A stretch of DNA of 33,438 nucleotides from Fidelibacterota bacterium (lineage in GTDB: Bacteria; Fidelibacterota; Marinisomatia; Marinisomatales; UBA1611). A program made the position numbers and the translations under genes. The stretch is from assembly GCA_018674095.1 (NCBI GenBank), contig JABHAX010000175.1, forward strand, positions 1 through 33,438, in the 5' to 3' direction. The notes below the pieces were generated by a model. It saw only the letters and a program-made list of their open reading frames with translations. It was not told the origin of the DNA and ran no database searches. Shown piece after piece: positions 8,540 to 16,827 of the stretch (within the stretch, counting starts at the first letter, position 1; each line of letters begins with the position of its first letter).

Positions 8540-9871
8540 ATGTTTGGTCAAATCACTGAACGGTTTGAATCCATTTTCCGATCTGTTCGGGGATTAGGAA
8601 AGATAACCGATAAAAATATCAACGATACTGCTAGGGAAATCCGGCGGGCATTGTTGGATGCTGATGTGAACTTTTCTGTGGCAAAATCTTTCGTTAAAAC
8701 TGTGCAAGAAAAGGCACAGGGAACGAAAGTTCTGAAATCGATAAAACCAGGTCAGCAATTTGTAAAGATCGTTCAAGATGAAATGGTCGCCCTTTTGGGT
8801 GAAAAAGTTGAAGATCTTGAACTAACAAGCAAACCGTCAATAATTTTATTGGCTGGGCTTCAAGGTGCAGGAAAAACAACCAGCGCGGGTAAGCTTGCAA
8901 ATCGGTTGAAAAAGTCTGGGAAATCTGTTTTAATGGTTGCTGCAGATGTATATCGACCCGCTGCTGTTCAACAATTGATTATGGTAGGTAAACAGGCGGA
9001 AGTGCCTGTTTACGAGGAAGGAACCGGTGACCCGTTAGCCATTTGCAAACGAGGAATCGAAAAAGCACGTTCTTTGAAAAATGATGTTGTAATTCTTGAT
9101 ACAGCCGGACGGCTACATTTGGATGGTGAAATGATGACTGAAATTCAGTCAATTTCTGATGCTGTTAATCCGGATGAAATCCTGTTTGTTGCCGATGGTA
9201 TGACAGGGCAAGATGCTGTAAAATCTGCTCAAGCTTTTCATGAAGCATTGCCTTTAACGGGTGTGATTCTCACGAAAATGGATGGTGATGCTCGAGGTGG
9301 AGCTGCAGTTTCAATTAGGGAAGTGACAGGTAAACCAATAAAATTTATTGGGACTTCTGAGAAGTTAGATGGATTGGATGTTTTTGATCCAAAACGTATT
9401 GCAGACCGAATTCTAGGATTTGGAGATGTGGTTTCAATTGTTGAAAAAGCGCAGCAAGTTTTTGATGAAGATCAATCAAAAGATTTCCAGAAAAAATTAG
9501 CAAAAAACACTTTTGACTTGGATGATTTTAAAACGCAATTACAACAAATGAAAAAAATGGGTTCTATGAGTCAATTAATTAGCATGATGCCTGGGATGAA
9601 CTCAAAAGCTTTAAAACAATTAAATATGGATGATCGTCAAGTCGGATGGACTGAAGCGATAATTAATTCCATGACACTGACAGAACGTCAACAGCCACAG
9701 ATTATTAATGGTAGCCGAAGATTACGGATATCAAAAGGGTGCGGACGTTCAGTGCAAGAAATTAATGCCCTTTTAAAACAATTTTCTCAGATGAAAAAAA
9801 TGATGAAAAAAATGGGCAAAATGAAAAACATGAAACTTCCTGGAATGGGAAATTTTAAAGATTTTAATTAA
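8540..9871 (+). CDS. ffh: Signal recognition particle protein Ffh
   Basis: SRP54 G-domain motifs 'GLQGAGKTTSAGKLA', 'DTAGRLHLDGEMM', 'TKMDGDARGGAAVS', and a Met-rich M domain. Confidence 0.98.
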   Translation: MFGQITERFESIFRSVRGLGKITDKNINDTAREIRRALLDADVNFSVAKSFVKTVQEKAQGTKVLKSIKPGQQFVKIVQDEMVALLGEKVEDLELTSKPSIILLAGLQGAGKTTSAGKLANRLKKSGKSVLMVAADVYRPAAVQQLIMVGKQAEVPVYEEGTGDPLAICKRGIEKARSLKNDVVILDTAGRLHLDGEMMTEIQSISDAVNPDEILFVADGMTGQDAVKSAQAFHEALPLTGVILTKMDGDARGGAAVSIREVTGKPIKFIGTSEKLDGLDVFDPKRIADRILGFGDVVSIVEKAQQVFDEDQSKDFQKKLAKNTFDLDDFKTQLQQMKKMGSMSQLISMMPGMNSKALKQLNMDDRQVGWTEAIINSMTLTERQQPQIINGSRRLRISKGCGRSVQEINALLKQFSQMKKMMKKMGKMKNMKLPGMGNFKDFN

Positions 9872-9882
9872 GGAGATACAAG

Positions 9883-10479
9883 TTGGCGACGAAAATTAGA
9901 CTGAAACGAATAGGACGTCGAAATAGACCGTTTTACCGAATGGTTGTAATGGACTCACGGAATCGCCGTGATGGTGCTGCAATTGAAGAATTGGGGTGGT
10001 ACAATCCTATTGATTTAGAGCATTCTTTTAATCTAAAAGGTGAAAGAGTGATTCATTGGCTTAGTGAAGGTGCAATACCGACTGAAGCTGCTCACAAATT
10101 ATTACGCCGTGCGGGCATTGCACATCAGTGGCATCTCATTAGTCAAGGCTTGGATGAAGCTCAGATTGAAAAAGAGATGAAAAAATGGGAAATGAATAAA
10201 GATGATGTTAAAAAATCCCGTTCTGAACGAGCTGAAAAGAAATTGAATGAAAAAGAGAAAGTTGAAGCTCCAATAGAAGAAGTTGTGGAAGAAGCCCCGG
10301 CTGAAGAAACTCCTACGGAAGAAGTTGTGGAAGAAGCTCCAGTTGAAGAAACTCCTACAGAAGAAGTTGTAGAAGAGACTCCTACGGAAGAAATTGTAGA
10401 AGAAGCTCCAGCTGAAGAAACTTTGACGGATGAATCTTCAGAAGATGACGAAGAAGCAAGTTCCGATGAAAAGAAATAA
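9883..10479 (+). CDS. rpsP: 30S ribosomal protein bS16 with long acidic C-terminal extension (TTG start)
   Basis: 'KIRLKRIGRRNRPFYRMVVMDSRNRRDGAAIEELGWYNPI' is bS16; AAGGAG upstream of TTG at 9883; Glu-rich repetitive tail from about residue 110. Confidence 0.95.
   Translation: MATKIRLKRIGRRNRPFYRMVVMDSRNRRDGAAIEELGWYNPIDLEHSFNLKGERVIHWLSEGAIPTEAAHKLLRRAGIAHQWHLISQGLDEAQIEKEMKKWEMNKDDVKKSRSERAEKKLNEKEKVEAPIEEVVEEAPAEETPTEEVVEEAPVEETPTEEVVEETPTEEIVEEAPAEETLTDESSEDDEEASSDEKK
10276..10428 (+). repeat. In-frame coding tandem repeat (14-aa units EEVVEEAPAEETPT; one shortened unit) in the bS16 tail
   Basis: 42-nt units at 10276-10317, 10318-10359, a 27-nt short unit 10360-10386, and 10387-10428. 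Confidence 0.9.
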
Positions 10480-10519
10480 TTACTCGAATTTGTTAGTCAG
10501 GTAAACCAAGGGGAACGCT

Positions 10520-10753
10520 ATGTTAGAGTTTATAATACAAGCAATAAAACTCCTGGTAGATAAACCGGATGAAGTAAATGTTGATATCATTGAAACCGAA
10601 GAACGACTCATTTATGAATTGACCGTTGGAGAAGGGGATTATGGTAAAGTGATAGGAAAAGGTGGACGAACTATTTCCGCTCTGCGTACTTTGGTTTTTG
10701 CCATTAATGCGAAAGAAGGTGGAAAGCGTGCTCGATTGGATATTGTTGATTAA
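10520..10753 (+). CDS. khpA: KH-domain RNA-binding protein KhpA (YlqC family)
   Basis: 77 aa; 'YGKVIGKGGRTISALRTLVFAINAKEGGKRARLDIVD' KH motif; between rpsP and rimM as in many bacteria. Confidence 0.92.
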   Translation: MLEFIIQAIKLLVDKPDEVNVDIIETEERLIYELTVGEGDYGKVIGKGGRTISALRTLVFAINAKEGGKRARLDIVD

Positions 10754-11257
10754 ATGAAAAATCTGATTCATCCTATTGCAACTATTACAACAACCTCAGG
10801 TTTAACTGGAGATGTTAGATTGCGACCATTATCAAGATATTTTGACGAATATATTGACGAAAAAGGACTTATGTTAGGATTTTCTCAAGATACGTCTGAA
10901 GATGTAAGTTTAGAGACTATAACTGGCATTGGAAAAAGACGTCGGTTTAAGTTTGCAGGTGTTGATTCGGTTTCAGATGCAGAAAAAATTGTGGGTCAAA
11001 CCATATTTATTGAATCGGCTGGCGAAGACCAAATTAATATGATTGGAAAAGATTTGTTGGGATATGAAGTTTTCGCAGAATCGGGAGACCTAGTAGGAAT
11101 TTTGAAAGATGTAATGTGGTTACCCAACAGCGATGTTTATGTGATCAAAAATGGAGAAAAGGAATATTTGATTCCTATCATTCCAGAAGTGGTCAAAGGG
11201 GTTGATCATGATCAAGGAATTATTGTGATTACACCCATGGACGGTTTGCTGGATTGA
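10754..11257 (+). CDS. rimM: Ribosome maturation factor RimM
   Basis: N-terminal 'TTSGLTGDVRLRPLS' and C-terminal '[35 protein letters not shown]'; rpsP-khpA-rimM-trmD-rplS context. Confidence 0.92.
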   Translation: MKNLIHPIATITTTSGLTGDVRLRPLSRYFDEYIDEKGLMLGFSQDTSEDVSLETITGIGKRRRFKFAGVDSVSDAEKIVGQTIFIESAGEDQINMIGKDLLGYEVFAESGDLVGILKDVMWLPNSDVYVIKNGEKEYLIPIIPEVVKGVDHDQGIIVITPMDGLLD

Positions 11258-11967
11258 TTCAGATTGCTGTCATAACTCCTGTACCGGAGGTTATTGACAC
11301 CTTAATTCAAAACAGTATTCTTCGGAAAGCAGTTGAGAAAAATGTGGTGGAATTCCACCTCATAAATCTCAGAGATTTTGGAAAAGGGAATTACCGGCAA
11401 ATTGATGATTCACCTTTCGGAGGTGGCAGTGGAATGGTTCTGATGGCAGAACCCATTTTTAAAGCTATCGAATACGCCATGGAATTGGTGGGCGGGCCGG
11501 AAGATGTACGAGTTATTTATCCGTCTCCACAGGGGAAAACCTGGGATCAGAGAACGGCTGAAGAAACGAGTCAACAAAAAAAGTTTATTGTCATTTGTGG
11601 ACATTACAAGGGAATAGATGAGCGTGTTATTGAGAAATTCGTAACACATGAATATTCTCTGGGTGATTTTGTTATGACGGGTGGAGAGATTCCTGCCATG
11701 GTTATGCTGGACAGTGCAGTTCGGTTGATTCCCGGCACTCTCAATACACTAGATTCTGCTTTAACGGATTCGTTTTCGCAGGATTTGTTGGATCATCCAC
11801 ATTACACCCAACCTCGTGAAATTGATGGGTTGGAAGTACCCAAAGTTTTATTGGGCGGACATCATGCAAATATTGAAGCTTGGCGTCAAGAAAAGAAGGA
11901 GGAACGGACGAAAGAAAAAAGACCGGATCTCTGGGAAAAATTTGAAAAATTGAATGAATCGGAGTAA
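11254..11967 (+). CDS. trmD: tRNA (guanine-N1)-methyltransferase TrmD (TTG start)
   Basis: '[19 protein letters not shown]', '[13 protein letters not shown]', '[27 protein letters not shown]' are TrmD signatures; TTGA overlap with the rimM stop. Confidence 0.97.
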   Translation: MIQIAVITPVPEVIDTLIQNSILRKAVEKNVVEFHLINLRDFGKGNYRQIDDSPFGGGSGMVLMAEPIFKAIEYAMELVGGPEDVRVIYPSPQGKTWDQRTAEETSQQKKFIVICGHYKGIDERVIEKFVTHEYSLGDFVMTGGEIPAMVMLDSAVRLIPGTLNTLDSALTDSFSQDLLDHPHYTQPREIDGLEVPKVLLGGHHANIEAWRQEKKEERTKEKRPDLWEKFEKLNESE

Positions 11968-11971
11968 AATC

Positions 11972-12319
11972 ATGCATAAAGTAGTTGAAGCAACAAAAGA
12001 ATTTTTAAAAACAGATATTCCTGAATTTGGTTCAGGGGATACAGTTGCTGTGGACGTTCGTGTCCGAGAAGGTGACAAAGAACGCGTTCAGCGTTACGAG
12101 GGTGTCGTTATTGCTCGCCATGGCGGAACCAGTTTGGATGCATCCTTTACTGTTCGTAAAGTGACCAATGGATTTGGTGTGGAACGAATTTTTCCACTGC
12201 ATTCTCCAATGATTGCTAATATCGATGTTAAACGTCGCGGTAAGGTTCGTCGTGCAAAACTTAATTATCTGAAAAATGTAATCGGCTCAAAAGCCGCCCG
12301 TATCGAAGAAAAACGGTAG
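11972..12319 (+). CDS. rplS: 50S ribosomal protein bL19 (start trimmed from ORF start 11954)
   Basis: '[38 protein letters not shown]...[11 protein letters not shown]...[13 protein letters not shown]' is bL19; GGAG upstream of ATG at 11972. Confidence 0.95.
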   Translation: MHKVVEATKEFLKTDIPEFGSGDTVAVDVRVREGDKERVQRYEGVVIARHGGTSLDASFTVRKVTNGFGVERIFPLHSPMIANIDVKRRGKVRRAKLNYLKNVIGSKAARIEEKR

Positions 12320-12338
12320 TCACTTTTTTAAATATATT

Positions 12339-12380
12339 AAAGCCCCTGCCGAAAACGAAAGTTTTCGGCAGGGGCTTTTT
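12339..12380 (+). terminator. Rho-independent (potentially bidirectional) terminator after rplS
   Basis: Perfect 18-bp inverted repeat aaagcccctgccgaaaac-gaaa-gttttcggcaggggcttt followed by tt-g-tt; GAAA tetraloop. Confidence 0.93.
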
Positions 12381-12383
12381 GTT

Positions 12384-13556
12384 ATGAATAAAGAGAATAA
12401 AGTAATCCTTGGTGTTACAGCCGCATCTCATTTGGCTGTCCATGCCCAAATGATGGCATTCCCAACATTAATTTTATTGTTTCATCGTGAATTTAGTTTA
12501 GGGATGGATACCCTCGGAATGATGGCTACTGCTGGCGCATTCATGTTTGGATTAGGTGCAATTCCGGCAGGAATTCTTGAAGGGAAATTGGGTGGAAGAG
12601 CTCTACTTCTAATTTACCAAATTGGATCAGTACTGGGTGGACTCCTTTTGGTTTTCGCTGATGGTCCCATCCAAATGACGATTGGGCTTGGGGTTTTGGG
12701 ATTAGCTTCCAGTATTTATCATCCGGCGGGTCTTACCATTCTTTCTAGACGATTGACCAATTTAAGTAAAGGCATGGCAATACATGGAATCGCTGGATCT
12801 TCAGGATTGGCATTAGGTCCACTTTTAGCTGGAGCAGCAGCTGAATATGGAAGTTGGAGAGCATCTTATTTAATTTGGGTTATTCTACAAGTTATTCTCA
12901 TTTTTGTTACTTATTTTTTGATTAAAAGACGAATAGATCCTATTGAAACAAAATATGATACAGAAAAAATAAAAACTAAGGATAAACATTCCCTTGTCCT
13001 TTATTACGTAATGGCTACTGCTATGGGATTTTCATTTGGTGGTTTTACCACATTTATGCCTACATTATTTGGATCTCAAACAACGGGTGTTTTTTCTTTA
13101 TTACCCGAAACATTGAAAGCTGGATTCTTTACAACTTTGGTATTTGCTTCTGGAATTATCGGTCAAACGATTGGTGGATATGTTGGTGATCGATATAAAA
13201 GGTCATTTCTTCTATTTTGGATAATCATATTAAATATTCCCTTTTTAATCGTGATGGGTTATACATCTGGGTGGGCATTACTTTATTCTAGCATGATGTT
13301 GGGTGTTGTTTATTTTTTAAATCAACCAGTTTCCAATGCTTTATTGGCGGAACTCACACCCAGTTCTCATCGTGGATTGGGATATGGAATTAGTTTCTTT
13401 TTGAGTTTTGGTATTGGTGGGCTTGCCCCAGCAATTGGAGGATGGATAACGACTAACTATTCTGTAGAAATGGTTTTCCCATTAATGGCCTTTAGTTTAA
13501 TACCTGCTGTTATAGCAGGATGGTTTCTTATTCAACGCCAAAATCAAACTGCTTGA
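12384..13556 (+). CDS. Major facilitator superfamily transporter
   Basis: 390 aa, about 12 TM segments; 'LGLASSIYHPAGLTILSRR', 'GIAGSSGLALGPLLAG' resembles Fsr-like MFS members. Confidence 0.85.
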   Translation: MNKENKVILGVTAASHLAVHAQMMAFPTLILLFHREFSLGMDTLGMMATAGAFMFGLGAIPAGILEGKLGGRALLLIYQIGSVLGGLLLVFADGPIQMTIGLGVLGLASSIYHPAGLTILSRRLTNLSKGMAIHGIAGSSGLALGPLLAGAAAEYGSWRASYLIWVILQVILIFVTYFLIKRRIDPIETKYDTEKIKTKDKHSLVLYYVMATAMGFSFGGFTTFMPTLFGSQTTGVFSLLPETLKAGFFTTLVFASGIIGQTIGGYVGDRYKRSFLLFWIIILNIPFLIVMGYTSGWALLYSSMMLGVVYFLNQPVSNALLAELTPSSHRGLGYGISFFLSFGIGGLAPAIGGWITTNYSVEMVFPLMAFSLIPAVIAGWFLIQRQNQTA

Positions 13557-13594
13557 ACTATAAGTATAATCGTAAGAACTTCAACACCATCATT

Positions 13595-14959
13595 ATGAAA
13601 ACGACCCTAAAAGATCTTCCATCAATGCATCAAGTGATACTTGAAGTAAATAATAATATCAGCTTACATGATGATTATTTAAAATATATTGTTAATAAAG
13701 AATTGGACAAACTTCGAGATCTAATAAAGACAGGGAAGGTTTCAAAAACTAAAACTGAATTATTGAATCAACTTGTTTCTAAAGTTTGGATAGAATCATC
13801 ATCGAAACTAGTGAACGTTATAAATGGAACAGGAATTGTACTACATACCGGTTTTGGACGCGCTCCGTTTCGGGGAAAATTATTGAAAGAATTGGCTGAT
13901 AGATTGGATGGATATGTGAATCTAGAATTTGATTTAGATTCAGGTAATCGTGGAGATCGACAATCCTTAATATGGGAACAATTGAGTTCAATGTGTGGTG
14001 CTGAGTCTAGTCTGGTTGTAAACAATAATGCCGCTGCAGTTTTTATAACCTTAAATGAAATGGCTGAAGGTGGAGAAGTTATTTGTTCACGTGGACAATT
14101 GGTGGAAATTGGTGGTTCTTTTAGGATTCCAGATATTATTGAAAAAAGTGGCGCCATTCTGAAAGAAGTTGGGAGTACAAATCGAACCCATTTGATAGAT
14201 TATGAACAAGCTATTTCTGAAAAAACAAAATTGATTTTATGGGTTCACACTAGCAATTATGTTGTAAAAGGGTTTACTAAAGATGTTTCTCTGTCAAAAT
14301 TGGTCTCTCTCGGGAAAAAACATAAAATCCCTGTTATGGCAGATTTAGGAAGTGGTGCATTGTTGGATATGGATTCCTTAGGTTTGGCAGATGAAATCCC
14401 TGTTAAGGCAATTGTAAATAGTGGTCCGGATTTAACGACATTCTCTGGTGATAAACTTTTGGGTGGACCCCAATCAGGATTGATTGTTGGAAAAAAGGAA
14501 TGGATCACTCGTTTTAAGAAAAGCCCACTATATCGCGTACTTAGGTGTGATAAAGTAACCATTGGGCTTTTAGAAGAAACATTACGTTCTTATCACTCGG
14601 GATCTTTCACGAAAGATAATTTGTCGCTAACGCTCTTAACAACATCACGAAAAGTATTAATGAACCGTGGTCAAAAAATTATAAATGAATTATCTAAAAA
14701 ACGCATTAAAGATTTGGGAATTCAATTGCTTGAGTCTGAGGTTGAAGCAGGAAGCGGTTCCTTGCCAGAAAATAAAATTGAAAGCGTAGCTCTATCTTTT
14801 TCGCCAAAAGTAGGGAAGTCCAAACAGTTAGCGAAAGAATTTCGAACTGGGTCGATTCCCGTCGTAGGTTATATCCATGGTAATATTTATTTTATCGATT
14901 TAAAAGCAATTTTACCCACCCAAATTAAACGGCTAATTTTGGCCATTCAGGAAATTTAA
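13595..14959 (+). CDS. selA: L-seryl-tRNA(Sec) selenium transferase (ORF start 13520 probably too early)
   Basis: 'INGTGIVLHTGFGRAPF', 'NNNAAAVFITLNEMA', 'GGSFRIPDIIEKSGAILKEVGSTNRTHLIDYEQAI', PLP-lysine region 'TTFSGDKLLGGPQSGLIVGKK'. Confidence 0.96.
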   Translation: MKTTLKDLPSMHQVILEVNNNISLHDDYLKYIVNKELDKLRDLIKTGKVSKTKTELLNQLVSKVWIESSSKLVNVINGTGIVLHTGFGRAPFRGKLLKELADRLDGYVNLEFDLDSGNRGDRQSLIWEQLSSMCGAESSLVVNNNAAAVFITLNEMAEGGEVICSRGQLVEIGGSFRIPDIIEKSGAILKEVGSTNRTHLIDYEQAISEKTKLILWVHTSNYVVKGFTKDVSLSKLVSLGKKHKIPVMADLGSGALLDMDSLGLADEIPVKAIVNSGPDLTTFSGDKLLGGPQSGLIVGKKEWITRFKKSPLYRVLRCDKVTIGLLEETLRSYHSGSFTKDNLSLTLLTTSRKVLMNRGQKIINELSKKRIKDLGIQLLESEVEAGSGSLPENKIESVALSFSPKVGKSKQLAKEFRTGSIPVVGYIHGNIYFIDLKAILPTQIKRLILAIQEI

Positions 14960-14961
14960 TC

Positions 14962-16827
14962 TTGGCACAGGTTGTGGTAGGAACTGCAGGTCATATTGAT
15001 CATGGCAAAACATCCTTGGTTAAGGCACTCACGGGGACGAATACAGACAGACTCATTGAAGAGAAAGATCGTGGTATGACGATTGATCTTGGTTTTGCTT
15101 ATCTGAGCGATTCAATCGCTATTATTGATGTCCCTGGTCACGAAAAATTTATACGAAATATGGCGGCAGGAGCTGCAAATATTCATTTTGGTTTATTGGT
15201 TATAGCTGCAGATGATGGGGTGATGCCACAAACCCGAGAACATTTGGATATTTTGACGCTTTTAGGTGTAAATAAAGGATGGGTTGCGTTAACGAAAACT
15301 GATTTGGTTCAAGATGAAGAATGGATTGATTTGGTTGAATTGGATATTTCTGAATTATTGGAAGAAATTGGATTTGAGCCGTTTGGAATTCACAGAATAA
15401 ATAATTTAACTGGTGAAGGTGTTGGTGAACTTAAAACTGATATTATTTTAAAGACTGAAGATTTTCAATCCGAATCAATGTCAGATTATTTTCGTTTAAA
15501 TGTTGATCGTGTTTTTTCCAAAACAGGTTTCGGAACTGTTATTACCGGAACTGTACAAAATGGTATTGCTAAGGTTGGTGATGAATTAGATATTTTCCCG
15601 TCAAAATTAAAGACTAAAATACGCGGAATTCAATCTCATGGTGGGAGTAAAAACCATACAGAAACGGGTGATAGAGCTGCCTTGAATTTGGCACATGTAA
15701 AATCATCAGAATTGTTTCGTGGAACTGTCCTTGCAACCCCAAAATGTCTTCAGGTGTCTTTCCGATTAATCGCAAATATTTCCATGACTCAAACCACAAA
15801 TTGGGTGATTAAAAATAAACAAAGATTAAGATTCTATTTTGGAACAGCAGAAATTTTAGGTCGAGTTTCCGGGGGGAAATTAGAAAAGGGTCAAACTGGA
15901 AATGTAATTATTGATTTAGAAACTCCAGTTGCCATTGCCATGGATGATAAGTTTTTCATCCGGTCTTATTCACCCATGGAAACAATTGCTGGCGGAAAAG
16001 TTTTGGACCCAAATCCCGTTGGGAAATGGTCTGAAATTAAAGACCGACGTGAACAGTTGCCTTTAAATTCAAAAGAACGATTCGTTTATCTTATTGATGA
16101 AGATTGGAGATTCCCAAAATCAAAAGAAGCGTGGAAATCCTTATTTTTCATCTCCCATGTTAAATTAGAAATTTGGATAAATGATTTAGAATTGATTGAA
16201 TCCAATTCAGGTATTTTGTATTCGAAAACTGGTTTATTGAAAGCAAATGATGATTTACTGTCATTTTTCAATCAATCTTATAATAAAAATCCTTTTCGAA
16301 GCATATTGAGTTCGGATGGAATTTTGACGCAATTGAATTGGTCTGAAGATTGGTTGACGATTGTATTGAATGAGATGGTAAAGTCTCAAGTTGTTTTGGA
16401 AGAGAAAGGTGGATATTCTCTTGAAGGATATTCGGCTGAATTTTCACAGAAGGATTTAGAAGAATTGGGGAAAATTGAAACCCTAATTTCTCAATCAGGA
16501 TTTGAGCCAATTTTGTTAAAAGAAATCACAGATGCTTCTGGATTCAAACCAAAGAGAGTTGGCGATTTGGTTCATTTACTTTTTGATCAAGGGAAAGTAG
16601 AAAATTTGGGTAAAAACTTTTGGCTAAATCGTACCAATCTTGAAACGATACTTCATGATATTCGTGAATATTTCTCATCTAAGGACCAATTAACGATTTC
16701 TGATTTTAAAGATATTACTGGCTTGTCTCGGAAAACGGCAATCCCGCTATTAGAATATTTGGATAAATATAAATTCACTCAGAGAGAAGATAATTTCCGA
16801 TTGCAAGGAGATGCGCTTCATGACTAA
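14962..16827 (+). CDS. selB: Selenocysteine-specific translation elongation factor SelB (TTG start)
   Basis: '[44 protein letters not shown]' GTPase and C-terminal winged-helix-like region; directly follows selA. Confidence 0.96.
   Translation: MAQVVVGTAGHIDHGKTSLVKALTGTNTDRLIEEKDRGMTIDLGFAYLSDSIAIIDVPGHEKFIRNMAAGAANIHFGLLVIAADDGVMPQTREHLDILTLLGVNKGWVALTKTDLVQDEEWIDLVELDISELLEEIGFEPFGIHRINNLTGEGVGELKTDIILKTEDFQSESMSDYFRLNVDRVFSKTGFGTVITGTVQNGIAKVGDELDIFPSKLKTKIRGIQSHGGSKNHTETGDRAALNLAHVKSSELFRGTVLATPKCLQVSFRLIANISMTQTTNWVIKNKQRLRFYFGTAEILGRVSGGKLEKGQTGNVIIDLETPVAIAMDDKFFIRSYSPMETIAGGKVLDPNPVGKWSEIKDRREQLPLNSKERFVYLIDEDWRFPKSKEAWKSLFFISHVKLEIWINDLELIESNSGILYSKTGLLKANDDLLSFFNQSYNKNPFRSILSSDGILTQLNWSEDWLTIVLNEMVKSQVVLEEKGGYSLEGYSAEFSQKDLEELGKIETLISQSGFEPILLKEITDASGFKPKRVGDLVHLLFDQGKVENLGKNFWLNRTNLETILHDIREYFSSKDQLTISDFKDITGLSRKTAIPLLEYLDKYKFTQREDNFRLQGDALHD

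Noticed and set aside
10276-10428. CRISPR-like array
   Set aside because: Repeats are contiguous, in-frame and translated as the bS16 tail; no spacers and no cas genes.
13520-13594. Extended SelA N-terminus or UGA read-through from the MFS gene
   Set aside because: The extension overlaps the MFS 3' end and lacks SelA similarity; the MFS TGA is at a natural C-terminus and I see no convincing SECIS-like hairpin.
13768-14157. 129-aa minus-strand ORF opposite selA
   Set aside because: Antisense to strongly conserved SelA motifs.
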